DNA of 64,000 nucleotides from WHTX01 sp038255145 (GTDB lineage: Bacteria > Actinomycetota > Acidimicrobiia > Acidimicrobiales > CAIXPF01): NCBI GenBank assembly GCA_038255145.1, contig JBBSLP010000023.1, positions 1 to 64,000 on the forward strand, in the 5' to 3' direction. Positions 1 to 6,670 of the stretch are shown piece by piece (positions within the stretch are counted from its first letter, which is position 1; each line of letters opens with the position of its first letter). A model generated the notes under the pieces. That model had not been told where the DNA came from and made no database searches. It saw only the letters and a program-made list of their open reading frames with translations. The position numbers were made by a program, and so were the translations under genes.

Positions 1-189
1 GACCTTTCCCAGATCAGCTACTACCGGTGCTTCAACCACTGGAAGACGATCTGCATCATCCAGGGCGTCTACGCCCGCTACCTGAACGGCCAGAAGTCCT
101 CCGAGGGCGTCGACGTGGAGAACTTCCCCGTCCGCATCGAGGAGTACCGGGCCAAAGCCGTGGCGCTGGCCTCCGAGGACGGTTACTGA
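1..189 (+). CDS. C-terminal end of a phosphotransferase-family protein (partial)
   Basis: The open frame enters from the left edge and ends at TGA 187-189, giving 62 residues. The segment around ISYYRCFNHWKTICIIQGVY followed by ARYL resembles the C-terminal helices of the APH-fold phosphotransferases related to the ACAD10/11 N-terminal domain, which in actinobacteria often sit beside acyl-CoA dehydrogenase genes. The catalytic loops lie outside the window, so the substrate cannot be judged. Its stop overlaps the end of the convergent aminotransferase gene by 7 bp. The family call rests on this short tail only. Confidence 0.6.
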   Translation, partial: DLSQISYYRCFNHWKTICIIQGVYARYLNGQKSSEGVDVENFPVRIEEYRAKAVALASEDGY

Positions 190-1379
190 GCGAGGGCGGC
201 GTCGAGCCGCCCCCCCGCGGCCGTCAGCGTCTCCAGCTTCTTGCAGAAGGCGACGCGCACGGTACCGGCGCCGTAACCGGGTAGCGACCACGCGGCGTCG
301 CCGGGCACCACGGCCACGCCCACCTCGGTGGTCAGCCAGGTGGCGAAGGCGGTGGGGTCGAGGCGGGCCGCGGCCACGTCGAGGCCGGTGTAGTCGGCCA
401 GCAGGTAGTACGCCCCCTGGGGCGAGGCCACGGCGAAGCCCGCACCCCGCAACACGTCGAGGGCCAGGGCCCGGCGCTCGGCGTAGTCGGCCACCAGGCC
501 CTCGAAGTAGCTGGGCGGCAGGTCCAGCGCTGCGGCCGCTGCGGCTTGGAGCGGGGTGGGGGCGCAGATGGTGGCGTAGTCGTGGACCCGGTGCACGGCC
601 GCGGCGAAGCGGTCGGGGGCGATGACGTAGCCCAGCCGCCAGCCCGTCACCGCGAAGGTCTTGCCCAGGCCCGACACGGTGATGGTGCGGTCGGCCAGCC
701 CGTCGAGGGCGCCGGGGCACAGGTGGCGGCGACCGTCGTAGACCAGGCGGTCGTAGATCTCGTCGGTGATCAGCAGCAGGTCGTGGCGGACGACGAGCTC
801 GGCCACCGCCGCCAGCTCGGTGGCGTCGAACACCCGCCCGGTGGGGTTGTGGGGGGTGTTGAGCAGCAGGGCCCGGGTGCGGGGGGTGATGGCCGCGGCC
901 AACCGGTCGACGTCGAGGGCGAAGTCGGGCCCCTGCAGCGGAACGGCCACGGGGATGGCCCCGGCCAGCTGCACCGTGGGCCGGTAGTTGTCGTGGGCGG
1001 GCTCGAGGACCAGCACCTCGTCACCGGGGTCGACCGTGGCCAGCATGACCGACGCCAGCCCTTCGGTGACCCCACAGGTCACGGTCACGTGGCGTTCGGG
1101 GTCGACGTCCCAACCCAGCCACGAGCGGTACTGCGCCGCCAGTCGCTGGCGCAGCGGGGCCCACCCCCAGGGGTTGGAGTACTGGTTCTCCCCGGCGTCG
1201 ATGGCGGCCTTGGCCGCGTCGGTGATCAGGGACGGCGGAGCGAAGTCGGGATAGCCCTGGGACAGGTTGATCGCCCCCACCGACAGGGCCAGGCGGGTCA
1301 TGTCCCTGATCACCGACTCGCGCAGGAGCTCGGTGCGGGCAGCGGGTCGGAGCCGGGTCACGGCCGCCGATCCTGCCAC
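183..1379 (-). CDS. Class I/II PLP-dependent aminotransferase
   Basis: A 398-residue fold-type I aminotransferase. Visible family motifs are NLSQGYPDF near the N-terminus, LNTPHNPTGRVF, ITDEIYDRLVYDG, the Schiff-base lysine region SGLGKTFAVTGWRLGY, and the C-terminal arginine region VRVAFCK. The pattern is closest to the YbdL/kynurenine or methionine aminotransferase group, so an amino acid to 2-oxo acid transamination is expected, but the substrate cannot be read from sequence. Length is normal. A shorter start at the methionine of MTRLALSV is possible. It is convergent with the partial gene on its left and divergent from icd on its right. Confidence 0.88.
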   Translation of the reverse strand: MAGSAAVTRLRPAARTELLRESVIRDMTRLALSVGAINLSQGYPDFAPPSLITDAAKAAIDAGENQYSNPWGWAPLRQRLAAQYRSWLGWDVDPERHVTVTCGVTEGLASVMLATVDPGDEVLVLEPAHDNYRPTVQLAGAIPVAVPLQGPDFALDVDRLAAAITPRTRALLLNTPHNPTGRVFDATELAAVAELVVRHDLLLITDEIYDRLVYDGRRHLCPGALDGLADRTITVSGLGKTFAVTGWRLGYVIAPDRFAAAVHRVHDYATICAPTPLQAAAAAALDLPPSYFEGLVADYAERRALALDVLRGAGFAVASPQGAYYLLADYTGLDVAAARLDPTAFATWLTTEVGVAVVPGDAAWSLPGYGAGTVRVAFCKKLETLTAAGGRLDAALAQ

Positions 1380-1507
1380 AGCCCGCTCGGACCCCGGTGG
1401 GGCCCCACGCCGCTCCCACCGGTGTGACCTCGGGTCCCCGTTCGCCGCTCAAGGAGGTGGGCACTAGCCTCCGTCGCGTTCCGGTACCGGTAGGAAGGTC
1501 TGTCCTG

Positions 1508-2722
1508 ATGGCCAAGATCAAGGTCGCCAACCCCGTCGTCGAGCTCGACGGCGACGAGATGACGAGGATCATCTGGCAGTTCATCAAGGAGAAGCTGATC
1601 CTGCCCTACCTCGACGTCGATCTGAAGTACTACGACCTGAGCATCGAGTACCGAGATCAGACCGACGACCAGGTCACAATCGACGCTGCCAACGCCATCA
1701 AGGAGTTCGGCGTCGGCGTCAAGTGCGCCACAATCACCCCCGACGAGGCCCGCGTCGAGGAGTTCGACCTCAAGAGCATGTGGCGCTCGCCCAACGGCAC
1801 CATCCGCAACATCCTGGGCGGCGTCGTGTTCCGCGAGCCCATCCTCATCTCCAACATCCCCCGCTACGTGCCCGGGTGGACCAAGCCCATCGTGATCGGC
1901 CGCCACGCCCACGGCGACCAGTACCGGGCCACCGACTTCGTGGTCCCCGGCCCGGGCACGGTCACCATGACCTACGTGCCCGAGGACGGTGGCGAGCCCA
2001 TCGTCCGCGAGGTGGCCAAGTTCCCCGGTGGCGGCATCGCCATGGGCATGTACAACTACGACGACTCGATCCGTGACTTCGCCCACGCCTGCCTGCGCTA
2101 CGGCGTCGACCGCGGTTACCCGGTCTACCTGTCGACGAAGAACACCATCCTCAAGGCCTACGACGGTCGCTTCAAGGACATCTTCCAGGAGGTGTTCGAC
2201 GCCGACTACAAGGCCGATTTCGACGCCAAGGGCATCTGGTACGAGCACCGCCTGATCGACGACATGGTGGCCCAGGCCATCAAGGGCGACGGCGGCTACG
2301 TCTGGGCGTGCAAGAACTACGACGGCGACGTGCAGTCCGACGTCGTGGCCCAGGGCTTCGGTTCGTTGGGGCTCATGAGCTCGGTCCTGCTCACCCCGGA
2401 CGGCCAGACCTGTGAGGCGGAGGCCGCCCACGGCACCGTGACCCGCCACTACCGCCAGCACCAGAAGGGCGAGAAGACGTCGACGAACCCCATCGCGTCG
2501 ATCTTCGCCTGGACCCAGGGCCTGGCCTTCCGCGGTCGCAAGGACGGCACCCCCGACGTCACCGCCTTCGCCGAGACCCTCGAGGCCGTCTGCGTCGAGA
2601 CCGTCGAGAGCGGCAAGATGACCAAGGACCTGGCCCTGCTCGTGGGCCCGGACCAGCCCTTCCTCAACACCGAGGACTTCCTCGACGCCCTGGACCAGAA
2701 CCTCCAGGCCAAGATGGCCTGA
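1508..2722 (+). CDS. icd: NADP-dependent isocitrate dehydrogenase
   Basis: A 404-residue enzyme that oxidatively decarboxylates isocitrate to 2-oxoglutarate in the TCA cycle, making NADPH. It belongs to the homodimeric type shared with eukaryotes: substrate loop SPNGTIRN, GRHAHGDQYRATD, metal-binding DGDVQSDVVAQGFG and NADP loop EAAHGTVTRHY. I chose ATG 1508 because it starts the conserved MAKIKVANPVVELDGDE and is preceded by a GGAAGG ribosome-binding site; the frame is open further upstream but that part looks non-coding. A strong hairpin follows the stop. It is a single-gene unit, divergent from the aminotransferase. Confidence 0.97.
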   Translation: MAKIKVANPVVELDGDEMTRIIWQFIKEKLILPYLDVDLKYYDLSIEYRDQTDDQVTIDAANAIKEFGVGVKCATITPDEARVEEFDLKSMWRSPNGTIRNILGGVVFREPILISNIPRYVPGWTKPIVIGRHAHGDQYRATDFVVPGPGTVTMTYVPEDGGEPIVREVAKFPGGGIAMGMYNYDDSIRDFAHACLRYGVDRGYPVYLSTKNTILKAYDGRFKDIFQEVFDADYKADFDAKGIWYEHRLIDDMVAQAIKGDGGYVWACKNYDGDVQSDVVAQGFGSLGLMSSVLLTPDGQTCEAEAAHGTVTRHYRQHQKGEKTSTNPIASIFAWTQGLAFRGRKDGTPDVTAFAETLEAVCVETVESGKMTKDLALLVGPDQPFLNTEDFLDALDQNLQAKMA

Positions 2723-2728
2723 TCGGGC

Positions 2729-2763
2729 TCGGGTCTGGCGGCGTCCGACGTCGCCAGACCCGA
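2729..2763. terminator. Bidirectional terminator hairpin between icd and otnC
   Basis: A perfect 12-bp inverted repeat (TCGGGTCTGGCG at 2729-2740, its complement at 2752-2763) with an 11-nt loop sits between the convergent icd and otnC stops. No T-tract is visible on either strand, as is common in high-GC actinobacteria. Confidence 0.75.
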
Positions 2764-2797
2764 CCGGCTCGGCCCGTGGTCCGGGCCGGGCCCGCGG

Positions 2798-3469
2798 TCA
2801 CGCAGGGGGACGCACAGCGTCGACCTGGGCGTCGGTCAGCAGACGGACGGGGTGGCCGGCCAGCACCAGGTGCAGCCGGGCCGCCTGCTCGAGCTCCTCG
2901 GCCGCGGCCACCGCCTCCCTGAGCGTGGCCGCGGCCAGCACGGAGCCGTGGTTGGCCAGCAGCACGGCGCTGTGGTCGGCCGCCACCCGGGCCACAGCCG
3001 CGCCCAGGGCCCCGTCGCCGGGCGGGTGGTAGCCGACGAGGGCCAGCCGGCCCAGGCGCATGACCTGGTAGGCGGTCAGCGGGGGCAGGGCGTCGTCGGG
3101 GTCGAGGCCGTCGAGGCACGACACCGCGGTGGCGTAGGTGCTGTGCAGGTGCACGACAGCCCCGGCCGCGGGCCGCTGGGCGTAGATGGCCAGGTGGATG
3201 GGCACCTCCTTGGTGGGAGGGTCGCCACCCAGGTGGGTGCCGTTGCGGTCGAGCACCGACAGCCGGGCGCCATCGAGAGCGCCCAGACGGCTGCCCGTCG
3301 GGGTCAGCAGGTAGCCCCCGGGCACGCGCACGCTCAGGTTGCCCGACGAGCCCGGGGCCAGGCCCCGCTCGGCCACCAGGGCCCCCGCCGCCACCAGGGC
3401 CCGCCGGGCAGCGTCGGGCACGTCGGGCATCTCCGGCTCGCCGGCGGTCCCCGGTTGGCCCGGGGTCAT
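2798..3469 (-). CDS. otnC: 3-oxo-tetronate 4-phosphate decarboxylase (class II aldolase family)
   Basis: A 223-residue class II aldolase/adducin-fold protein. Signature segments are the phosphate loop SSGNLSVRVP, the catalytic acid in PTKEVPIHLAIY, zinc histidines in VVHLHSTYATAVS and the third histidine in LLANHGSVLAAA. In the published acid-sugar pathways OtnC decarboxylates 3-oxo-tetronate 4-phosphate to dihydroxyacetone phosphate. I place the start at ATG 3469, which overlaps the otnK stop as ATGA and so implies translational coupling; the frame stays open upstream inside otnK. Pairing with a DUF1537 kinase separates it from a plain fuculose-phosphate aldolase. Confidence 0.85.
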   Translation of the reverse strand: MTPGQPGTAGEPEMPDVPDAARRALVAAGALVAERGLAPGSSGNLSVRVPGGYLLTPTGSRLGALDGARLSVLDRNGTHLGGDPPTKEVPIHLAIYAQRPAAGAVVHLHSTYATAVSCLDGLDPDDALPPLTAYQVMRLGRLALVGYHPPGDGALGAAVARVAADHSAVLLANHGSVLAAATLREAVAAAEELEQAARLHLVLAGHPVRLLTDAQVDAVRPPA

Positions 3470-4785
3470 GGGCGGGGGGTGGCCGGCGAGCCGCCGGCCC
3501 GTTCCAGGGTGGCCAGGGCCTGGGTGAAGAAGTCGGGGCCGCCGAAGTTGCCCGACTTGCACACCAGGGCCAGCGCACGACCCTCGCCGTCCACCGTGGC
3601 CGTCCACGGCACCCCGGGGGCGATGGAGGGACCGACGTCGAGCAGGCGCAGGCCCAGGGCCGCGGTCACCGCCCCCGCCGTCTCCCCACCGGCCACAACC
3701 AGGCGTCGGGCCCCGGCGTCCACGGCGACGCGGGCCAGGTGGCCCATGGCCGCCTCCAGCCGCTCGCTGGCCTCCTGGCGGCCCAGCGCCCGTTGCACCT
3801 CGGCCACCGCCGCGGGCCCCGCCGTCGAGGTGACGAGCACGGGCCGGCCCGAGCGCATGGCCGCCCGCAGCTGGCCGGCCACCTCGTCGAGGGCCTCGGG
3901 GAGCCGCCAGGGGTCGAGGTCCAACCGGCGTCCGTCGAAGCGGTCGACCTGAGCCCGGGTGGCTTCCGAGCAGCTACCCGACAGGATCACGACCGGCCCG
4001 TCGGCCGCGGGCACGCCGACGGCGGCGGGCGGGGCCCCGGGTACCAGGGCCCGGGCCAGGGCACCACCGAGGCCCGATCCACCGGTGACCAGGCGCAAGC
4101 CGACCACGGCCCGGCCCAGGGTGGACAGGTGGTCGTCGGTGACGGCATCGAGCACGGCGTAGGTGGCGCCGCCGTCGTGGAGCGTGGCCAGGCGGTGGGC
4201 CACCCGGCCCTCGCCGGCGAGGACGTCACGCAGGTGGACCAGGCCGACGGCCCTGCGCGTCTGGCGACCGAGCACGGCCACCAGGTCGGCATCGGTCATC
4301 GGGGTCAGGGGGTGGTGGCGCATGGACGAGGCCGACAACAGCACGTCGCCCACGAACAGGTGCCCGGCGTACACCGTGCGGCCTGCGGCGGGGAAGGCGG
4401 GGCAGAACACGGTGGAGGTGGCACCCAGAGCGTCGAGCAGGGCGTCGGCCACGGGCCCGATGTTGCCGGCGTCGGTGGAATCGAACGTGGAGCAGTACTT
4501 CCAGAAGATCCGTTCGGCGCCGGCGTGGCGGAGCCAGCGCAGCCCGGCCAGGGCCTGGGCCGTGGCGTCAGCCGCGGCCACGGTGCGGATCTTCAGGGCG
4601 ACGACGACGGCGTCGGGCTGGGCGCCGGCCGAGGCCGAGGTCGAGGTCGAGGCGGCGTCCGAGCTCGTGCTGCCGGGCACCCCCAGGCTCAGGGTGGTCC
4701 GCAACCCGGCCGCGGCCAGGGCCTCGGCCAGGTCGGTGGCCCCGGTGACGTCGTCGGCGATGCATCCCACGAGCACAGCGGTCAC
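3466..4785 (-). CDS. otnK: 3-oxo-tetronate kinase (DUF1537, four-carbon acid sugar kinase)
   Basis: A 439-residue kinase of the four-carbon acid sugar family. The N-terminal substrate domain carries ADDVTGATDLA and KYCSTFDSTDAGNIG; the C-terminal nucleotide domain carries VVILSGSCSEATRAQV and VVAGGETAGAV. It phosphorylates 3-oxo-tetronate at O4 ahead of OtnC. A low-complexity Ser/Thr/Ala stretch at about residues 38-55 (roughly 4620-4675) is an insertion relative to the expected fold and may be a flexible loop. GTG start at 4785; its stop overlaps otnC. The promoter must lie in the 71-bp gap shared with otnI. Confidence 0.88.
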   Translation of the reverse strand: MTAVLVGCIADDVTGATDLAEALAAAGLRTTLSLGVPGSTSSDAASTSTSASAGAQPDAVVVALKIRTVAAADATAQALAGLRWLRHAGAERIFWKYCSTFDSTDAGNIGPVADALLDALGATSTVFCPAFPAAGRTVYAGHLFVGDVLLSASSMRHHPLTPMTDADLVAVLGRQTRRAVGLVHLRDVLAGEGRVAHRLATLHDGGATYAVLDAVTDDHLSTLGRAVVGLRLVTGGSGLGGALARALVPGAPPAAVGVPAADGPVVILSGSCSEATRAQVDRFDGRRLDLDPWRLPEALDEVAGQLRAAMRSGRPVLVTSTAGPAAVAEVQRALGRQEASERLEAAMGHLARVAVDAGARRLVVAGGETAGAVTAALGLRLLDVGPSIAPGVPWTATVDGEGRALALVCKSGNFGGPDFFTQALATLERAGGSPATPRP

Positions 4786-4801
4786 GCTACGCCCACGGCG
4801 T

Positions 4802-4820
4802 GGTTCGAAGCCCCCGAACC
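4802..4820. promoter_or_regulatory. Dyad in the otnK/otnI divergent gap (operator candidate)
   Basis: GGTTCG (4802-4807) and CGAACC (4815-4820) form a perfect 6-bp dyad with a 7-nt spacer, inside the 71-bp gap between the divergent otnK and otnI genes. The position suits a repressor acting on both promoters, but no regulator gene is encoded nearby, so the role is inference. Confidence 0.4.
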
Positions 4821-4856
4821 TGCGCCCCGGCCCCTGGGGCCTGGTACAACGTCGCC

Positions 4857-5630
4857 ATGCCGCGCCTGGCCGCCAACCTGTCGCTGCTCTTCGGCGAGCA
4901 CGCCCCCCTCGGCCGGCCCGCGGCGGCGGCCGCGTGCGGGTTCGGCGGCGTCGAGTGGCAGTTCCCCTACGACGTCGACCCCGGCGCCCTCGACGACGCC
5001 GTGCGGGCAGCGGGGGTGCAGGCGGTGCTGCTCAACACGCCGAGAGGGCCCGACGGGGAGGCCGGCCTGGCTGCGGTGCCCGGCCGCCACGGCGACTTCC
5101 AGGCCGGCGTGGACGAGGCCGTGGCCCTGGCCCGCCGGCTGGGCTGTCCCCGCATCCACGTCATGGCCGGTGTGGCCCAGGGGCCCGAGGCCATGGCCAC
5201 CTACGTGCGCAACCTGCGCTGGGCTGCGGACCGCCTGGCCGACGTCGGCCTGGTGGCGTGCATCGAGCCCCTCAACCAGCGTGACTTCCCCGGCTACCTG
5301 CTGGCCGGCTCGCGCCAGGCCACCCGCGTCATCGAGGCCGTGGGCAGGGACAACGTGGCCGTGCAGTTCGACACCTACCACCTGCAGATCCTCGAGGGGG
5401 ACCTGATCATGACCCTGCGCTCGCTGCGCGACCACCTCGGCCACATCCAGGTGGCCGGGGTGCCCGACCGCCACGAGCCTGACCGCGGCGAGGTCGACCA
5501 CACCGTGGTGCTGGCCGAGGTCGACCGCCTGGGCTGGGACGGCTGGGTGGGCTGTGAGTACCGGCCCGCGGCGGGCACCGTCGAAGGCCTGGGTTGGGCG
5601 GCGGCGTACGGGATCGGGGCCCCGGCGTGA
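4857..5630 (+). CDS. otnI: 2-oxo-tetronate isomerase (hydroxypyruvate isomerase family)
   Basis: A 257-residue TIM-barrel of the Hyi/OtnI family. It begins PRLAANLSLLFGEHAPL, and metal or substrate residues fall in CIEPLNQRDFPGYL, VQFDTYHLQILEGD, IQVAGVPDRHEPDRGE and CEYRPAAGT. In the D-erythronate route OtnI converts 2-oxo-tetronate to 3-oxo-tetronate, feeding OtnK. ATG 4857 is chosen over an upstream in-frame GTG because it matches the family N-terminus; TACAAC lies 6 nt before it, compatible with a leaderless transcript. The stop overlaps the denD start as GTGA. Without the neighbours hydroxypyruvate isomerase would be an equal candidate. Confidence 0.85.
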   Translation: MPRLAANLSLLFGEHAPLGRPAAAAACGFGGVEWQFPYDVDPGALDDAVRAAGVQAVLLNTPRGPDGEAGLAAVPGRHGDFQAGVDEAVALARRLGCPRIHVMAGVAQGPEAMATYVRNLRWAADRLADVGLVACIEPLNQRDFPGYLLAGSRQATRVIEAVGRDNVAVQFDTYHLQILEGDLIMTLRSLRDHLGHIQVAGVPDRHEPDRGEVDHTVVLAEVDRLGWDGWVGCEYRPAAGTVEGLGWAAAYGIGAPA

Positions 5631-6583
5631 AGGTGCTCGTGACCGGGGGGCTGGGTTTCCTCGGCCGCCTGGTGGTCGACCGACTCGTGGCCCGGGGTGA
5701 CGAGGTGGTGGTCCTCGACCGGATGGGTGCGGGAGCACCAGCGGGGGTGCAGCTGGTCACGGGGCCGGTCACCGACCCCGCCACCCTGGCCGCGGCCCTG
5801 TCGGGACGGGTCGACGCCGTGGTCCACCTGGCCTCCCTGGTGTCGGCGGAGTGCGAGCTCGACCTCGACGGGGCCCTGGCGGTGAACCTGGACGGGTTGC
5901 GCACCGTGCTCGACGCCTGCCGGGGCCAGGGCTCCCCGCCGCGGTTCCTGTTCACCTCGTCCGTCGCCGTCTTCGGTGGCGACGTGCCCCCCGGCGGCGT
6001 CAGCGACACCACCAAGCAGACCCCGGTCACCACCTACGGCATGACCAAGGCCATGGGCGAGCTGCTCGTCGACGAGTACAGCCGACGGGGCCTGATCGAC
6101 GGGCGCACGGCCCGCCTGCCCACGGTCATCGTGCGCCCCGGTCGTCCCAACGCCGCGGCGTCGTCGTTCGCCTCGTCCGTGGTGCGCGAGCCCCTGGCCG
6201 GCCTCGAAGCGGTGGTGCCCGTCGAGCCCGCCACCCCCATCTGCGTGATCGGTCACCGCACCGCGGTGAACGGCCTGGTGGCGCTGCTCGACCTCGACAG
6301 CAGCCGCCTGGGCGCCAACCGGGCTGTGGGCCTGCCCGCCCTCGAGGTCACCGCGGCCGATCTGGTGGCCGCGGCCCACGCCGGGGCCCAGCGCCACCAC
6401 CGCCGCCTGGGCCACATCGCCGTGCGCCCCGACCCGGCCATCACCGCGGTGGTGGGGTCGTGGCCCGGGCGCTGGGATGCCTCGCGCGCCCTGGTGTTGG
6501 GCCTGCCCAGGGATGCCTCCCTCGACGACGTCGTCGACGAGTATGTCGCCGACTTCGACGGTCCCCTACGCTCAGCGACATGA
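5627..6583 (+). CDS. denD: D-erythronate dehydrogenase-type NAD-dependent epimerase/dehydratase
   Basis: A 318-residue extended short-chain dehydrogenase. It has the Rossmann motif VTGGLGFLGRLVV, a serine-rich segment FLFTSSVAVFGG and the catalytic TTYGMTKAMGEL (Tyr-x3-Lys). DenD oxidises D-erythronate to 2-oxo-tetronate, the first step of the pathway completed by OtnI, OtnK and OtnC, all present here. GTG 5627 overlaps the otnI stop (GTGA), so the two are translationally coupled. The specific substrate is inferred from cluster content; family membership is clear. Confidence 0.85.
   Translation: MKVLVTGGLGFLGRLVVDRLVARGDEVVVLDRMGAGAPAGVQLVTGPVTDPATLAAALSGRVDAVVHLASLVSAECELDLDGALAVNLDGLRTVLDACRGQGSPPRFLFTSSVAVFGGDVPPGGVSDTTKQTPVTTYGMTKAMGELLVDEYSRRGLIDGRTARLPTVIVRPGRPNAAASSFASSVVREPLAGLEAVVPVEPATPICVIGHRTAVNGLVALLDLDSSRLGANRAVGLPALEVTAADLVAAAHAGAQRHHRRLGHIAVRPDPAITAVVGSWPGRWDASRALVLGLPRDASLDDVVDEYVADFDGPLRSAT
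6567..6572 (+). promoter_or_regulatory. -10 box 7 nt before ATG 6580 (leaderless-type)
   Basis: TACGCT (6567-6572), then 7 nt, then ATG 6580. The same TANNNT-N6/7-start arrangement precedes several genes in this window. The ATG opens an 18-codon frame ending at TGA 6634-6636, one frame away from the permease that follows. Confidence 0.4.
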
Positions 6584-6670
6584 CGCCCGTCACGCGCCAG
6601 CAGCGCGCCCCCCGCAACCGACCGACCGGCGGCTGACATCCAGCTCTTCCTGCAACGCCTCATCGACGGA

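Noticed and set aside
4797..4825. GGTTCGAAGC resembling a tRNA T-loop
   Set aside because: No acceptor or anticodon stems around it; it is the dyad in the otn promoter gap.
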